This document shows, piece after piece, positions 35,888 to 45,204 of a stretch of DNA of 64,000 nt. Location of the stretch: the NCBI RefSeq assembly GCF_002875705.1, contig NZ_MCZZ01000123.1, positions 94,190 to 158,189 of the forward strand, read 5' to 3'. The notes under the pieces were generated by a model. That model did no database searches and was not told where the DNA came from. It worked only from the letters and a program-made list of their open reading frames with translations. The position numbers were made by a program, and so were the translations under genes. Each line of letters starts with the position of its first letter. Position 1 is the stretch's first letter. Origin of the DNA: Vibrio sp. 10N.261.45.E2. Lineage in GTDB: Bacteria; Pseudomonadota; Gammaproteobacteria; Enterobacterales; Vibrionaceae.

Positions 35888-38170
35888 ATGAACCAACAAC
35901 TTACTGTTACCAAGCGTAACGGGCGCAAAGAAACGATCGATCTAGAGAAAATCCATCGCGTGATTACATGGGCAGCTGAAGGCTTGCACAACGTTTCTGT
36001 ATCACAAGTAGAATTGAAAGCTCACATTCAGTTTTACGATGGCATTACCACTACTGACATTCATGAAACAATCATCAAGTCAGCAGCGGATTTAATCTCT
36101 GAAGATACTCCTGATTACCAATATCTAGCAGCACGTCTGTCTGTATTCCACCTACGTAAAAAAGCGTACGGCGAATACGAGCCGCCTGCACTGTACGACC
36201 ACGTTGCAAAACTGGTTGATATGGGTAAATACGATAGCCACCTAATGGAAGACTACTCGAAAGCTGAGTTCGACGAACTTGACGAGTACATCGACCATAA
36301 ACGTGACTTAGACTTCTCTTACGCAGCGGTTAAGCAGCTTGAAGGTAAATACTTCGTGCAAAACCGTGTAACGAAAGAAATCTACGAGAGTGCTCAGTTC
36401 CTTTACATTTTAGTTGCTGCGTGTCTATTCGCTAAATACCCGAAATCGACTCGTCTTGACTACATCAAACGTTTTTACGACGCATCGTCTACGTTTAAGA
36501 TTTCTCTGCCTACACCGATCATGTCTGGTGTACGTACGCCTACTCGTCAATTCAGTTCTTGTGTACTGATCGAGTGTGGTGACAGCCTTGATTCAATCAA
36601 CGCAACAGCAAGCTCAATTGTTCGTTACGTATCTCAACGTGCTGGTATTGGTATCAACGCGGGTCGTATCCGTGCGCTTGGTTCTGAAATCCGTAATGGT
36701 GAAGCGTTCCACACTGGCTGTATCCCTTTCTACAAATACTTCCAAACAGCAGTAAAATGTTGTTCTCAAGGTGGTGTTCGTGGTGGTGCTGCAACCGTGT
36801 TCTACCCACTATGGCACGGTGAAGTTCAGTCTCTATTAGTACTGAAAAATAACCGCGGCGTTGAAGAGAACCGTGTTCGTCACATGGATTACGGTGTACA
36901 GCTGAACAAGCTTATGTACTCTCGTCTAGTTCAAGGTGGCAACATCAGCCTGTTCTCACCTTCAGATGTACCTGGCCTTTACGATGCGTTCTTCGAAAAC
37001 CAAGACCGTTTTGAAGAGCTATACGTTAAGTACGAAAACGATCCTTCAGTGAAGCGTGAAACAGTAAAAGCTGTTGAGCTATTCTCTCTGCTAATGCAAG
37101 AGCGTGCTTCTACTGGCCGTATCTACATTCAGAACGTTGACCACTGTAATACACACAGCCCGTTCGATTCTGAAGTAGCTCCTGTTCGTCAATCGAACCT
37201 ATGTTTAGAAATCGCGCTACCAACTAAGCCGCTTTCTAACGTAGAAGATGACGAAGGCGAAATTGCACTATGTACGCTTTCAGCATTTAACCTTGGCGCA
37301 ATCAATGAACTAGACGACCTAGCAGAGCTTTCTGAGTTGGTTGTTCGTGCACTAGACGCACTTCTTGATTACCAAGACTACCCGCTTCCAGCTGCATACA
37401 AGTCGACTATGAACCGTCGTACTTTAGGTGTTGGTGTAATCAACTACGCATACTACCTAGCGAAGAATGGTGTTAAGTACTCTGATGGCAGCGCGAATGG
37501 CCTGACTCACCGTACTTTTGAAGCAATTCAATACCACTTGCTAAAAGCGTCTGTTGAATTAGCGAAAGAGCAAGGTCGTTGCCCATCTTTCCACGAGACC
37601 AACTACGCGAAAGGCCTACTGCCAATCGATACTTACAAAAAAGATATCGACTTAGTATGTGAAGAGCCACTGCACTACGATTGGGACTCTCTACGTGAAG
37701 AGATCATGGAGCACGGTCTGCGTAACTCTACGCTCACAGCGCTTATGCCTTCTGAGACATCGTCTCAAATCTCGAACGCGACTAACGGTATCGAGCCACC
37801 ACGTGGTTACGTGTCAGTGAAAGCTTCGAAAGACGGTATCCTCAAGCAAGTGGTTCCAGATTTCCTAAATCTTAAAGAGAACTACGAGCTACTTTGGAAC
37901 ATTGGTTCTAACGACGGTTACCTACACCTAGTGGGTATCATGCAAAAATTCGTTGACCAAGCTATCTCTGCAAACACTAACTATGATCCAAGTGTTTACG
38001 ATAGCGGTAAAGTACCAATGAAGAAGCTGCTTCAAGACCTACTAACAGCGTACAAGTACGGTGTTAAGACGCTTTACTACCATAACACTCGTGATGGTGC
38101 TAAAGATGACCAAGGCGATGCAGTTCAAGTGCCGGAAGAAGATTGTGAAGGCGGCGGTTGTAAGATCTAA
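35888..38170 (+). CDS. nrdA: Class Ia ribonucleotide reductase, large subunit NrdA
   Basis: This 760-residue protein reduces ribonucleoside diphosphates. An N-terminal ATP-cone (VTKRNGRKETIDLEKIHRVI) gives allosteric control by ATP/dATP. The catalytic domain has the redox cysteine in QFSSCVLIECGDS and the NrdA segment LCLEIALPT with the active-site Cys. The C-terminal pair CEGGGCKI shuttles reducing equivalents from thioredoxin or glutaredoxin. The start at 35888 matches E. coli (MNQ..LTVTKRNG). It leads the operon nrdA-nrdB-yfaE and is controlled by the DnaA and NrdR sites upstream. Confidence 0.97.
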   Translation: MNQQLTVTKRNGRKETIDLEKIHRVITWAAEGLHNVSVSQVELKAHIQFYDGITTTDIHETIIKSAADLISEDTPDYQYLAARLSVFHLRKKAYGEYEPPALYDHVAKLVDMGKYDSHLMEDYSKAEFDELDEYIDHKRDLDFSYAAVKQLEGKYFVQNRVTKEIYESAQFLYILVAACLFAKYPKSTRLDYIKRFYDASSTFKISLPTPIMSGVRTPTRQFSSCVLIECGDSLDSINATASSIVRYVSQRAGIGINAGRIRALGSEIRNGEAFHTGCIPFYKYFQTAVKCCSQGGVRGGAATVFYPLWHGEVQSLLVLKNNRGVEENRVRHMDYGVQLNKLMYSRLVQGGNISLFSPSDVPGLYDAFFENQDRFEELYVKYENDPSVKRETVKAVELFSLLMQERASTGRIYIQNVDHCNTHSPFDSEVAPVRQSNLCLEIALPTKPLSNVEDDEGEIALCTLSAFNLGAINELDDLAELSELVVRALDALLDYQDYPLPAAYKSTMNRRTLGVGVINYAYYLAKNGVKYSDGSANGLTHRTFEAIQYHLLKASVELAKEQGRCPSFHETNYAKGLLPIDTYKKDIDLVCEEPLHYDWDSLREEIMEHGLRNSTLTALMPSETSSQISNATNGIEPPRGYVSVKASKDGILKQVVPDFLNLKENYELLWNIGSNDGYLHLVGIMQKFVDQAISANTNYDPSVYDSGKVPMKKLLQDLLTAYKYGVKTLYYHNTRDGAKDDQGDAVQVPEEDCEGGGCKI

Positions 38171-38190
38171 ACCGCAATAAATATTAAGAC

Positions 38191-38216
38191 CCCAGAGGAG
38201 AGTTATCTTCTCTGGG
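38191..38216 (+). other. Hairpin between nrdA and nrdB
   Basis: CCCAGAG pairs with CTCTGGG across a partly paired loop. The following sequence (TTTAAAGC) is a poor T tract, so it likely acts as an intercistronic stem-loop or weak attenuator rather than a full terminator. Confidence 0.55.
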
Positions 38217-38273
38217 TTTAAAGCATTAACAGGGTCCGTTTTATGACGGGTCTTTAAAGGATTTGAGGCATTT

Positions 38274-39407
38274 ATGGCTTACAGTACTTTTTCTCAGCAA
38301 AAAAATGACCAATTAAAAGAACCAATGTTCTTGGGTCAGTCGGTAAACGTTGCACGTTACGACCAACAAAAATTCGAAATCTTCGAAAAGCTTATCGAGA
38401 AGCAGCTTTCTTTCTTCTGGCGTCCAGAAGAAGTAGATGTGTCTAGTGACCGTATCGACTACAACAAGCTTCCTGAGCATGAAAAGCACATCTTCATCTC
38501 TAACTTGAAGTACCAAACACTCCTAGATTCTATCCAAGGCCGTAGCCCTAACGTTGCCCTACTTCCATTGGTATCTCTACCAGAAGTAGAAACTTGGATT
38601 GAGACATGGTCTTTCTCTGAAACGATTCACTCTCGTTCTTACACGCACATCATCCGTAACATCGTGAATGATCCAGGCGTAGTATTCGACGACATCGTTG
38701 AAAACGAAGAGATCCTAAAGCGTGCTAAAGACATCGCTTTCTACTACGACGACCTAATCAAGTTAACGGCTGACTACCACCGCTACGGTGAAGGCAACCA
38801 CAGCATCAACGGCGAAGACGTTAAGATTTCACTTCACGACCTGAAGAAGAAACTTTACCTATGTCTAATGTCGGTAAACGCGCTAGAAGCGATTCGTTTC
38901 TACGTAAGTTTTGCTTGTTCATTTGCATTCGCTGAGCGTGAGCTAATGGAAGGTAACGCGAAGATCATCAAGCTAATCGCTCGTGATGAAGCACTTCACC
39001 TTACTGGTACACAGCACATGATCAACTTGCTACGTAACGGTCAAGACGATTTCGAATTCATGCAGATCGCTGAAGAGTGTAAGCAAGAGTGTTTCGACCT
39101 ATTCAAAGAAGCAGCAGAGCAAGAGAAAGAGTGGGCAGAATACCTATTCAAAGATGGCTCTATGATTGGTCTAAACAAAGACATTCTTTGCCAATATGTT
39201 GAGTACATTACCAATATCCGTATGCAGGCTGTTGGTCTAGGTACCGCTTACCCAGAAGCAACGTCGAACCCAATTCCATGGATCAATGCTTGGTTATCTT
39301 CAGATAATGTTCAAGTTGCTCCACAAGAAGCAGAAATCAGTTCTTACCTAGTTGGTCAAATCGACAACGAAGTAAAAGCTGACGACTTTGAAGGATTTGA
39401 GCTGTAA
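38274..39407 (+). CDS. nrdB: Class Ia ribonucleotide reductase, small subunit NrdB
   Basis: This 377-residue subunit houses the diiron-tyrosyl radical cofactor. Iron ligands are visible in [15 protein letters not shown] (Glu and His) and [15 protein letters not shown]-terminal tail ending DDFEGFEL docks into NrdA. The length equals that of E. coli NrdB. The stop codon shares its last A with the start of the ferredoxin gene, showing tight coupling. Confidence 0.97.
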   Translation: MAYSTFSQQKNDQLKEPMFLGQSVNVARYDQQKFEIFEKLIEKQLSFFWRPEEVDVSSDRIDYNKLPEHEKHIFISNLKYQTLLDSIQGRSPNVALLPLVSLPEVETWIETWSFSETIHSRSYTHIIRNIVNDPGVVFDDIVENEEILKRAKDIAFYYDDLIKLTADYHRYGEGNHSINGEDVKISLHDLKKKLYLCLMSVNALEAIRFYVSFACSFAFAERELMEGNAKIIKLIARDEALHLTGTQHMINLLRNGQDDFEFMQIAEECKQECFDLFKEAAEQEKEWAEYLFKDGSMIGLNKDILCQYVEYITNIRMQAVGLGTAYPEATSNPIPWINAWLSSDNVQVAPQEAEISSYLVGQIDNEVKADDFEGFEL

Positions 39408-39685
39408 TGCCAACAATCAAAATCAACAAGCTGACTTCAATTGAATCTAACCCTTCAAACACGCTATTGGAAACAATGGAACAAGCTGGGTTAGAACCAG
39501 AATACAACTGCCGAGATGGCCATTGTGGCGCTTGCCGCTGCACGTTGGATTCTGGAGAGGTCGAGTATGTTGGTTTTGCTATGGCTTACACGCAAGGTAA
39601 TGAGATATTGCCTTGTATCTGTAAAGCAAAATCTGATCTATCGCTGAGTAACGTTATTCATAGAAACAAGCAAAAACGCGCATAA
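39407..39685 (+). CDS. yfaE: YfaE, 2Fe-2S ferredoxin for NrdB maintenance
   Basis: This 92-residue plant-type 2Fe-2S ferredoxin has the cluster cysteines in YNCRDGHCGACRCTL plus a fourth in ILPCICKAKSD. E. coli YfaE reduces the diiron centre of NrdB so the tyrosyl radical can be made or restored. Overlap with nrdB by one base and the conserved operon order support the same role. A strong terminator follows. Confidence 0.95.
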   Translation: MPTIKINKLTSIESNPSNTLLETMEQAGLEPEYNCRDGHCGACRCTLDSGEVEYVGFAMAYTQGNEILPCICKAKSDLSLSNVIHRNKQKRA

Positions 39686-39733
39686 GCCAACAGGTTTTAA
39701 GTCGCCTTGTTTGAATATCGTCAATAGAAATCA

Positions 39734-39771
39734 AAAAGGGTCCGCTTCCTCTAGGAATACGGACCCTTTTC
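39734..39771 (+). terminator. Bidirectional terminator after the nrd operon
   Basis: AAAAGGGTCCG pairs with CGGACCCTTTT (39760-39770) across 15 bases. A and T tracts on both sides suit converging nrd and napF transcripts. Confidence 0.9.
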
Positions 39772-39845
39772 TATTTATGTCTTTAGGGATCGGATGCCAC
39801 TCGTCACGCACTCAACCAAAGCCTTGCCATTGGTTTATAACAAGT

Positions 39846-40361
39846 TTATTGCTGAGTAAGGTTAAGGGTCACTGAGCCAATATAACAAGCGCTTCGGCAC
39901 TCTCCACAACCGTTACACTGGTCTTTGTCTACCGTAGGTAGCTCTCCCACTTCAATGTGTATTGCACCGGCTGAACACGCAGTTTGGCATGCCGAACAGT
40001 CCATTTGCATATAGTTATTACAGCTATCAGCAAAGCTAGGTTTTAGGTCAATGTAAGGCGTTACCGTTTGGTGAAGCGCACCAGTCGGACACACTTCACT
40101 GCACTTGTTACACATAGAACAACTGTTGTAATCCAAATTCAGCAGCACACTGCCCTCTAGCATCTCAATAACGCTATTCGGACATGCTTGCTCACACAGC
40201 CCACAACCGTCGCAGAGACGCTCAAACAGCACCTCATCGACCGCTCTTGGTGGCCTTGCATGCAAGCGTTGTGATATCTCTTCATAATTCGCGGCAGCTT
40301 TAACCGGTTTAGAAAGTCGAGTTAAGAAGCCACGTCTATTTGAATTTATTTGTTCAGACAT
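39846..40361 (-). CDS. napF: NapF-like ferredoxin-type protein
   Basis: This 171-residue iron-sulfur protein has cysteine clusters for four 4Fe-4S centres: CDGCGLCEQACP, CSMCNKCSEVCP, DCSACQTACSAG and CNGCGECRSACY. The N-terminal basic segment (SNRRGFLTRLSKP) is typical of NapF. NapF proteins are cytoplasmic and assist maturation of molybdoenzymes. Here it sits after the dmsD-like chaperone gene, with which it overlaps by one base, and opposite dmsABC rather than in a nap operon, so it probably serves the DMSO-type reductase. Confidence 0.88.
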   Translation of the reverse strand: MSEQINSNRRGFLTRLSKPVKAAANYEEISQRLHARPPRAVDEVLFERLCDGCGLCEQACPNSVIEMLEGSVLLNLDYNSCSMCNKCSEVCPTGALHQTVTPYIDLKPSFADSCNNYMQMDCSACQTACSAGAIHIEVGELPTVDKDQCNGCGECRSACYIGSVTLNLTQQ

Positions 40362-40927
40362 TAATCGATATATAACTTTTTAGTAGCAACGTTTAAATTA
40401 TATTCAGATGTTAAGTAATTAAACCAATTAACTACATCAACCGATAGTTTTTTATAAAAAGAAAGCTCTGATGCATTATTTAGTTTTTCCAAATAAACAG
40501 AAGACCAAGTTAATAAGTGCTCTTCGAGTAATTCATTTGCTGAATTGATATTGCTGTTTTCTAACAAATACGCATGAGCGAATAACATTAAACCAAATTG
40601 ATCTTCCGGCTCTCTCAACCCCGTGTCTAATTCAATTTGATTTAATTCTAAAAACTGTCGGTATTCCACAGTTGACGCGCCAAACACCACACGGTCTTTA
40701 TCAAGGTACACAGAGCCCCAAGGCGGAGCTGGCATGTCTCCAACGCCTTCAAACAGGCGGCTGAACTCTGCTGCGAGCGCATCTTCGTCTTCGCTTCTTA
40801 ATGCCTGCAAGCAATCTTCAGAGAGTACTTCGCTCTCAACCAAAGCTTCGACAATGGTGATTAACTGTTCTTTACTTGTCGCTTGATAAAATAGCGAACC
40901 CAATAATTTATGCGTATCGATAATCAT
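40361..40927 (-). CDS. dmsD: DmsD/TorD family molybdoenzyme chaperone
   Basis: This protein of about 188 residues is an all-helical chaperone of the TorD/DmsD family that binds twin-arginine signals and helps cofactor loading. Recognisable features are SRLFEGVGDMPAPPWGSVYLD, which corresponds to the substrate-binding loop, and the following helix. It lies divergent to dmsA, whose Tat leader is the expected client. ATG at 40927 is assumed; a GTG four codons upstream is possible. Confidence 0.88.
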   Translation of the reverse strand: MIIDTHKLLGSLFYQATSKEQLITIVEALVESEVLSEDCLQALRSEDEDALAAEFSRLFEGVGDMPAPPWGSVYLDKDRVVFGASTVEYRQFLELNQIELDTGLREPEDQFGLMLFAHAYLLENSNINSANELLEEHLLTWSSVYLEKLNNASELSFYKKLSVDVVNWFNYLTSEYNLNVATKKLYID

Positions 40928-41034
40928 TATTATTTGCACCGTTATAGGTTTAAAGATAATTATATTAATTAACCCATTTCATTCTTTGATCTATTTTATA
41001 CATTCAATTCATAATATTTAAATTTCGCTCTTAT

Positions 41035-41048
41035 TTGATGCCAATCAA
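41035..41048 (+). promoter_or_regulatory. Perfect FNR box ahead of dmsA
   Basis: TTGAT-GCCA-ATCAA fully matches the FNR consensus. Placed at -41.5 it predicts a start site near 41083, with TAAAGA at 41071 as a possible -10 element. It could also drive the divergent dmsD-napF pair. Confidence 0.85.
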
Positions 41049-41082
41049 TCAACAATCCGAAATAAAAAAATAAAGAACAAAC

Positions 41083-41089
41083 TACCTAT
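41083..41089 (+). promoter_or_regulatory. NarL/NarP heptamer at the predicted dmsA start site
   Basis: TACCTAT fits the heptamer TACYYMT and lies on the predicted transcription start. In E. coli NarL represses dmsA through heptamers across its promoter. A single heptamer is weak evidence on its own. Confidence 0.4.
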
Positions 41090-41125
41090 AAAGTGCTAGC
41101 TATCAATAGCAAAAGGCATCTTAGA

Positions 41126-43564
41126 ATGACGAATAAGAAAGAATCTGGGGTAATGAATCTTACTCGAAGAGGCTTCATGAAAGCTTCTTCTGCGGTAGGT
41201 AGCGCTGCTGCACTCGCGGGCGGTATCGCTTTACCTTTCAAATCCAAACCAGTAGCGGCTGCGGTTGCTGAGAATGTGGATGAGAAAATCGTATGGAGTG
41301 CATGTACAGTAAACTGTGGCTCACGTTGCCCATTACGTATGCATGTACAAAACGGCGAAATCAAATACGTAGAAACAGACAACACAGGTACTGACGAATA
41401 CGGTCATCACCAAGTTCGTGCGTGTCTGCGTGGTCGCTCTATGCGCCGCCGTGTTTACAACCCAGATCGCCTAAAATACCCAATGAAACGTGTGGGTAAA
41501 CGTGGTGAAGGTAAGTTTAAGCGTATTAGCTGGGAAGAGGCTTATGATGAAGTCGCTGGCACCATGCAACGCCTTATCAAAGACTACGGTAACGACACCA
41601 TCTACCTAAACTACGGTACAGGTACGCTTGGTGGTACGGTAACTAAATCTTGGCCACCAGCTCAAACGCTGATTGCTCGTCTAATGAACCTAAGTGGTGG
41701 TTACCTAAACCATTACGGTGACTACTCAACGGCACAAATCGCGAAAGGCTTGAGCTACACCTACGGCGGTTGGGCAAATAACAACTCTTTCTCTGATCTA
41801 GAGAACACAAAGCTTAACATCCAATTTGGTAACAACCCTGCCGAGACACGTATGTCTGGCGGCGGTCTGATCCACCACTACGTAGAAAGCAAAAACAAAT
41901 CGAACGCGAGAACGATCATCATCGATCCACGTTACACCGATACTGCCGGTGGTCGTGAAGATCAATGGATCCCAATTCGTCCTTCTACAGATGCTGCATT
42001 GGTAGCAGGTCTTGCACACGTGATGATAACGGAAGACCTTGTCGACCAGCCATTCCTAGACAAGTACTGCGTAGGTTACGATGAGAAAACTCTGCCTGCA
42101 TCAGCGCCTAAAAATAGCGACTACAAATCTTACATCCTAGGTTTAGGTGAAGATGGCGTAGAGAAGACACCAGAGTGGGCTTCTAAGATCACGGGCATTC
42201 CAGTTGATACTATCGTTAAACTTGGCCGTGAAATGGGTACAGCAAAGCCATGTGCTATCCACCAAGGTTGGGGCTTACAACGCACTGCGAATGGTGAGCT
42301 AGCGTGTCGCGCAATCGCGATGCTGTCGCTGCTAACCGGTTCTGTTGGTGTATCTGGCGGTTCTACCGGCGCTCGTGAAAGCGATATCAACATTCCGTTT
42401 GTTCGCTTCCCAACAGTGCCAAACCCAGTTGAAACGTCAATTTCAATGTTCATGTGGACAGACGCGATTTACCGTCACCATGAAATGACCGACATCACTG
42501 ATGGTGTTCGCGGTGCAGAGCGCCTTAAGAACCCAATCAAGATGATCTGGAACTACGCAGGTAACTGCATCATCAACCAACACTCAGACATCAACAAGAC
42601 GCACGCGATTCTTCAAGATGAAAGTGCGTGTGAAATGATTGTCGTGGTTGATAACCATATGACTTCTTCTGCAAAATACGCCGACATCATCTTGCCTGAC
42701 TTAACAACGTCAGAGCAAGACGACTGGTGTATGGATGGTAAAGCATCGAATATGCCTTACTTCATCTACGCGCAGAAAGCGATCGAGCCTCAATTCGAAG
42801 CGAAATCTATCTACGAGATGTGTACTCAACTAGCTAAACGCATGGGCGTAGAAAAAGAGTTCACGGAAGGTCGTACGCAAGAGCAATGGATTGAGCACCT
42901 TTACGCTGAAACTCGTAAGAACGATCCAACACTGCCAACCTTCGAAGAGATGAAAGAGCTTGGTATCTACAAACGTAGCTACGACCATCACTACATCGCT
43001 TACGAAGATTTCCGCAAAGATCCTGAAGCAAACCCACTGACTACACCAAGTGGCAAGATCGAGATCTACTCAGAGCAACTGGCTGATATCGCGAAAACTT
43101 GGAAGCTAAAAGAAGACGAAGTGATTCACCCACTACCGATTTACGCGGACTCTTTTGAAGGTCATAACGATCCACTAGCAGAGAAGTACCCACTTCAGCT
43201 AACTGGTTTCCACTACAAAGCTCGTACTCACTCTACTTACGGTAACGTTGCAGAAATCAAAGCTGCGGCACCGCAAGAATTGTGGATCAACCCAATCGAT
43301 GCAAAAGAACGTGGTATCGAAAGCGGCGACATGGTGAGTATTTTCAATGACCGTGGCGAAGTACACATTCCAGCGAAAGTGACACCAAGGATTCTTCCTC
43401 GAGTTGTCGCACTAGGCGAAGGTGCATGGTACGCACCGGATGGTCAGAAGATCGACCATGCAGGCTCTATTAACGTGCTGACCACTCAGCGCCCGAGCCC
43501 ACTTGCTAAGGGTAACCCTCAGCATACAAACCTAGTTCAAATCAAAGCGCTAAAGAAAGCATAA
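41126..43564 (+). CDS. dmsA: DMSO reductase family molybdopterin subunit DmsA
   Basis: This 812-residue exported catalytic subunit has a twin-arginine signal (LTRRGFMKASSAVGSAAALAG). A 4Fe-4S site is formed by CTVNCGSRCPL and the downstream Cys of RACLRGRS. The molybdopterin region includes YLNHYGDYSTAQ, whose serine is the expected Mo ligand, and PRYTDTAGGREDQWIPIRP. It reduces DMSO, TMAO or related S/N-oxides during anaerobic respiration. ATG at 41126 is preferred; 41153 would still keep the Tat signal. It leads dmsABC behind a perfect FNR box. Confidence 0.95.
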   Translation: MTNKKESGVMNLTRRGFMKASSAVGSAAALAGGIALPFKSKPVAAAVAENVDEKIVWSACTVNCGSRCPLRMHVQNGEIKYVETDNTGTDEYGHHQVRACLRGRSMRRRVYNPDRLKYPMKRVGKRGEGKFKRISWEEAYDEVAGTMQRLIKDYGNDTIYLNYGTGTLGGTVTKSWPPAQTLIARLMNLSGGYLNHYGDYSTAQIAKGLSYTYGGWANNNSFSDLENTKLNIQFGNNPAETRMSGGGLIHHYVESKNKSNARTIIIDPRYTDTAGGREDQWIPIRPSTDAALVAGLAHVMITEDLVDQPFLDKYCVGYDEKTLPASAPKNSDYKSYILGLGEDGVEKTPEWASKITGIPVDTIVKLGREMGTAKPCAIHQGWGLQRTANGELACRAIAMLSLLTGSVGVSGGSTGARESDINIPFVRFPTVPNPVETSISMFMWTDAIYRHHEMTDITDGVRGAERLKNPIKMIWNYAGNCIINQHSDINKTHAILQDESACEMIVVVDNHMTSSAKYADIILPDLTTSEQDDWCMDGKASNMPYFIYAQKAIEPQFEAKSIYEMCTQLAKRMGVEKEFTEGRTQEQWIEHLYAETRKNDPTLPTFEEMKELGIYKRSYDHHYIAYEDFRKDPEANPLTTPSGKIEIYSEQLADIAKTWKLKEDEVIHPLPIYADSFEGHNDPLAEKYPLQLTGFHYKARTHSTYGNVAEIKAAAPQELWINPIDAKERGIESGDMVSIFNDRGEVHIPAKVTPRILPRVVALGEGAWYAPDGQKIDHAGSINVLTTQRPSPLAKGNPQHTNLVQIKALKKA

Positions 43565-43575
43565 GGTAGGTTGGA

Positions 43576-44196
43576 ATGAAACAATACGGCTTTTACATTG
43601 ATTCAAGTAAATGCACGGGTTGTAAAACCTGTCAGCTTGCTTGTAAAGATTATAACGATCTAGACATCAAAACGAACTACCGTCGCGTATACGAATACGC
43701 AGGTGGTGGCTTCACTCAAGATGGCGATACTTGGGTTCAGAAAGATGTCTTTTCTTACTACCTTTCTATCGCTTGTAACCACTGTACTAATCCTGAGTGT
43801 GTGAAAGTGTGTCCTTCGGGCGCTATGTATAAGCGTGATGAAGACGGCTTGGTTGTGGTTGATGAGAGTGTATGTATCGGTTGTCAGCACTGTAGCAATG
43901 CGTGTCCTTACGGCGCACCGCAATACAACGCTAAGAAAGGTCACATGACGAAATGCGACGGTTGCTACCAACGTGTTTCTGAAGGAAAACAGCCTATCTG
44001 TGTTGAGTCTTGCCCACTTCGTGCATTGGAGTTTGGTGAAATCAGCACACTTCGCGAGAAGTACGGCTCTGGTGCAGATGTGGCGCCACTGCCATCTTCA
44101 ACAGAAACGCTACCAAACATCGTGATTAAGCTAAACAAAAACGCGAAGCCGACTGGCGATACCAGCGGTCACCTAGCAAACCCGAAGGAGGTGTAA
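43576..44196 (+). CDS. dmsB: DmsB, four-cluster ferredoxin subunit
   Basis: This 206-residue electron-transfer subunit has four 4Fe-4S cysteine groups: CTGCKTCQLACKD, CNHCTNPECVKVCP, CIGCQHCSNACP and CDGC...CVESCP. The start MKQYGFYIDSSKCTGC is typical of DmsB. It has no signal of its own and would be exported with DmsA. It lies 11 bases after dmsA and 1 base before dmsC. Confidence 0.96.
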   Translation: MKQYGFYIDSSKCTGCKTCQLACKDYNDLDIKTNYRRVYEYAGGGFTQDGDTWVQKDVFSYYLSIACNHCTNPECVKVCPSGAMYKRDEDGLVVVDESVCIGCQHCSNACPYGAPQYNAKKGHMTKCDGCYQRVSEGKQPICVESCPLRALEFGEISTLREKYGSGADVAPLPSSTETLPNIVIKLNKNAKPTGDTSGHLANPKEV

Positions 44197-44197
44197 G

Positions 44198-45043
44198 ATG
44201 ATTTTTCATGAGTGGTCTTTAATCTTCTTTACGGTACTGGCACAAACTGCGGTTGGTGGTTACTTACTTATTGGTGCTCGTGCACTGGTACTTGGTCATG
44301 GAGAAGAGAAACTAAACAGCTACAAGGTTCCAATGTTCATTCTGTGGGCATTAATGGGTCTTGGTTTTATGTTCTCGACAACTCACCTAGGTTCTCCATT
44401 GCGCGCGTTTAACGCTTTTAACCAACTAGGCTCAGCTTGGCTGTCTAACGAAGTATTCTTCGGTGCGGCATTCTTCGCGGTAGGTGGCCTTCAATGGTTA
44501 CTGTCTGTGGTTAAGAAAGGTGGCGTTGCTATCCAGAAAGCACTGATGGTTGGCGCGATGGTATTGGGTGTTATCTTCATGTACGCGATGATCAACGTAT
44601 ACATGATCAACACAGTACCTACGTGGGACAACATCTACACGCCACTGAGCTTCATCATGACCATGGTTGTGGGCGGCTTGCTGCTATCTCAATTCGTGAT
44701 TGTATTCGCAAACGACAGCCGCTTTACGGTTGACCGTAATATCACCATGCTTGCTATTATCGCAGTCGCTATCAGCTTGCTTGTGACAGTAGGAAAACTG
44801 AACCTAATCGGTGAGATCCAAACTTCAGCAGCAAAAGCGTCTGAGTTAGTCGATGGTTTAGGTAGCTATGTGATTCTTCAAGTGGCACTGCTAATGGCAA
44901 GCTTATTGATTTGGATTCTACCTATGCTGAACAAAGCAAAAGTGAACCCAGTTAACCTTAGCTTAGCATTAGTGCTGTTCTTGGCTTCAGAGTTAATCGG
45001 CCGTGGCTTGTTCTACAGCTTACATATGACAAGTGGTTTGTAA
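44198..45043 (+). CDS. dmsC: DmsC, membrane anchor and menaquinol oxidase subunit
   Basis: This 281-residue protein has eight hydrophobic segments and the DmsC pattern near the N-terminus (HEWSLIFFTVLAQTAVGGYL). The conserved histidine in STTHLGSPLRAF is needed for menaquinol oxidation in DmsC. GGAGG lies six bases before the ATG, within the end of dmsB. A strong terminator follows at 45116. Confidence 0.96.
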   Translation: MIFHEWSLIFFTVLAQTAVGGYLLIGARALVLGHGEEKLNSYKVPMFILWALMGLGFMFSTTHLGSPLRAFNAFNQLGSAWLSNEVFFGAAFFAVGGLQWLLSVVKKGGVAIQKALMVGAMVLGVIFMYAMINVYMINTVPTWDNIYTPLSFIMTMVVGGLLLSQFVIVFANDSRFTVDRNITMLAIIAVAISLLVTVGKLNLIGEIQTSAAKASELVDGLGSYVILQVALLMASLLIWILPMLNKAKVNPVNLSLALVLFLASELIGRGLFYSLHMTSGL

Positions 45044-45115
45044 TCAAGTTCTTACAGACATGAGTTACGTATAAACATCGCTGCTTGTTTGGTTATCTAG
45101 AAGGCTAGATAAACT

Positions 45116-45152
45116 AAAGGCCCAACACCTATTTAGATGTTGGGCCTTTTTA
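45116..45152 (+). terminator. Bidirectional terminator after dmsC
   Basis: AAAGGCCCAACA pairs perfectly with TGTTGGGCCTTT, followed by T residues. It serves dmsC and the converging cinA-like gene. Confidence 0.92.
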
Positions 45153-45204
45153 TTTGTTCTGATTTAACGTTGGCTCAAGGGAGCTTGTTAACTAAAAGAG
45201 CTGC

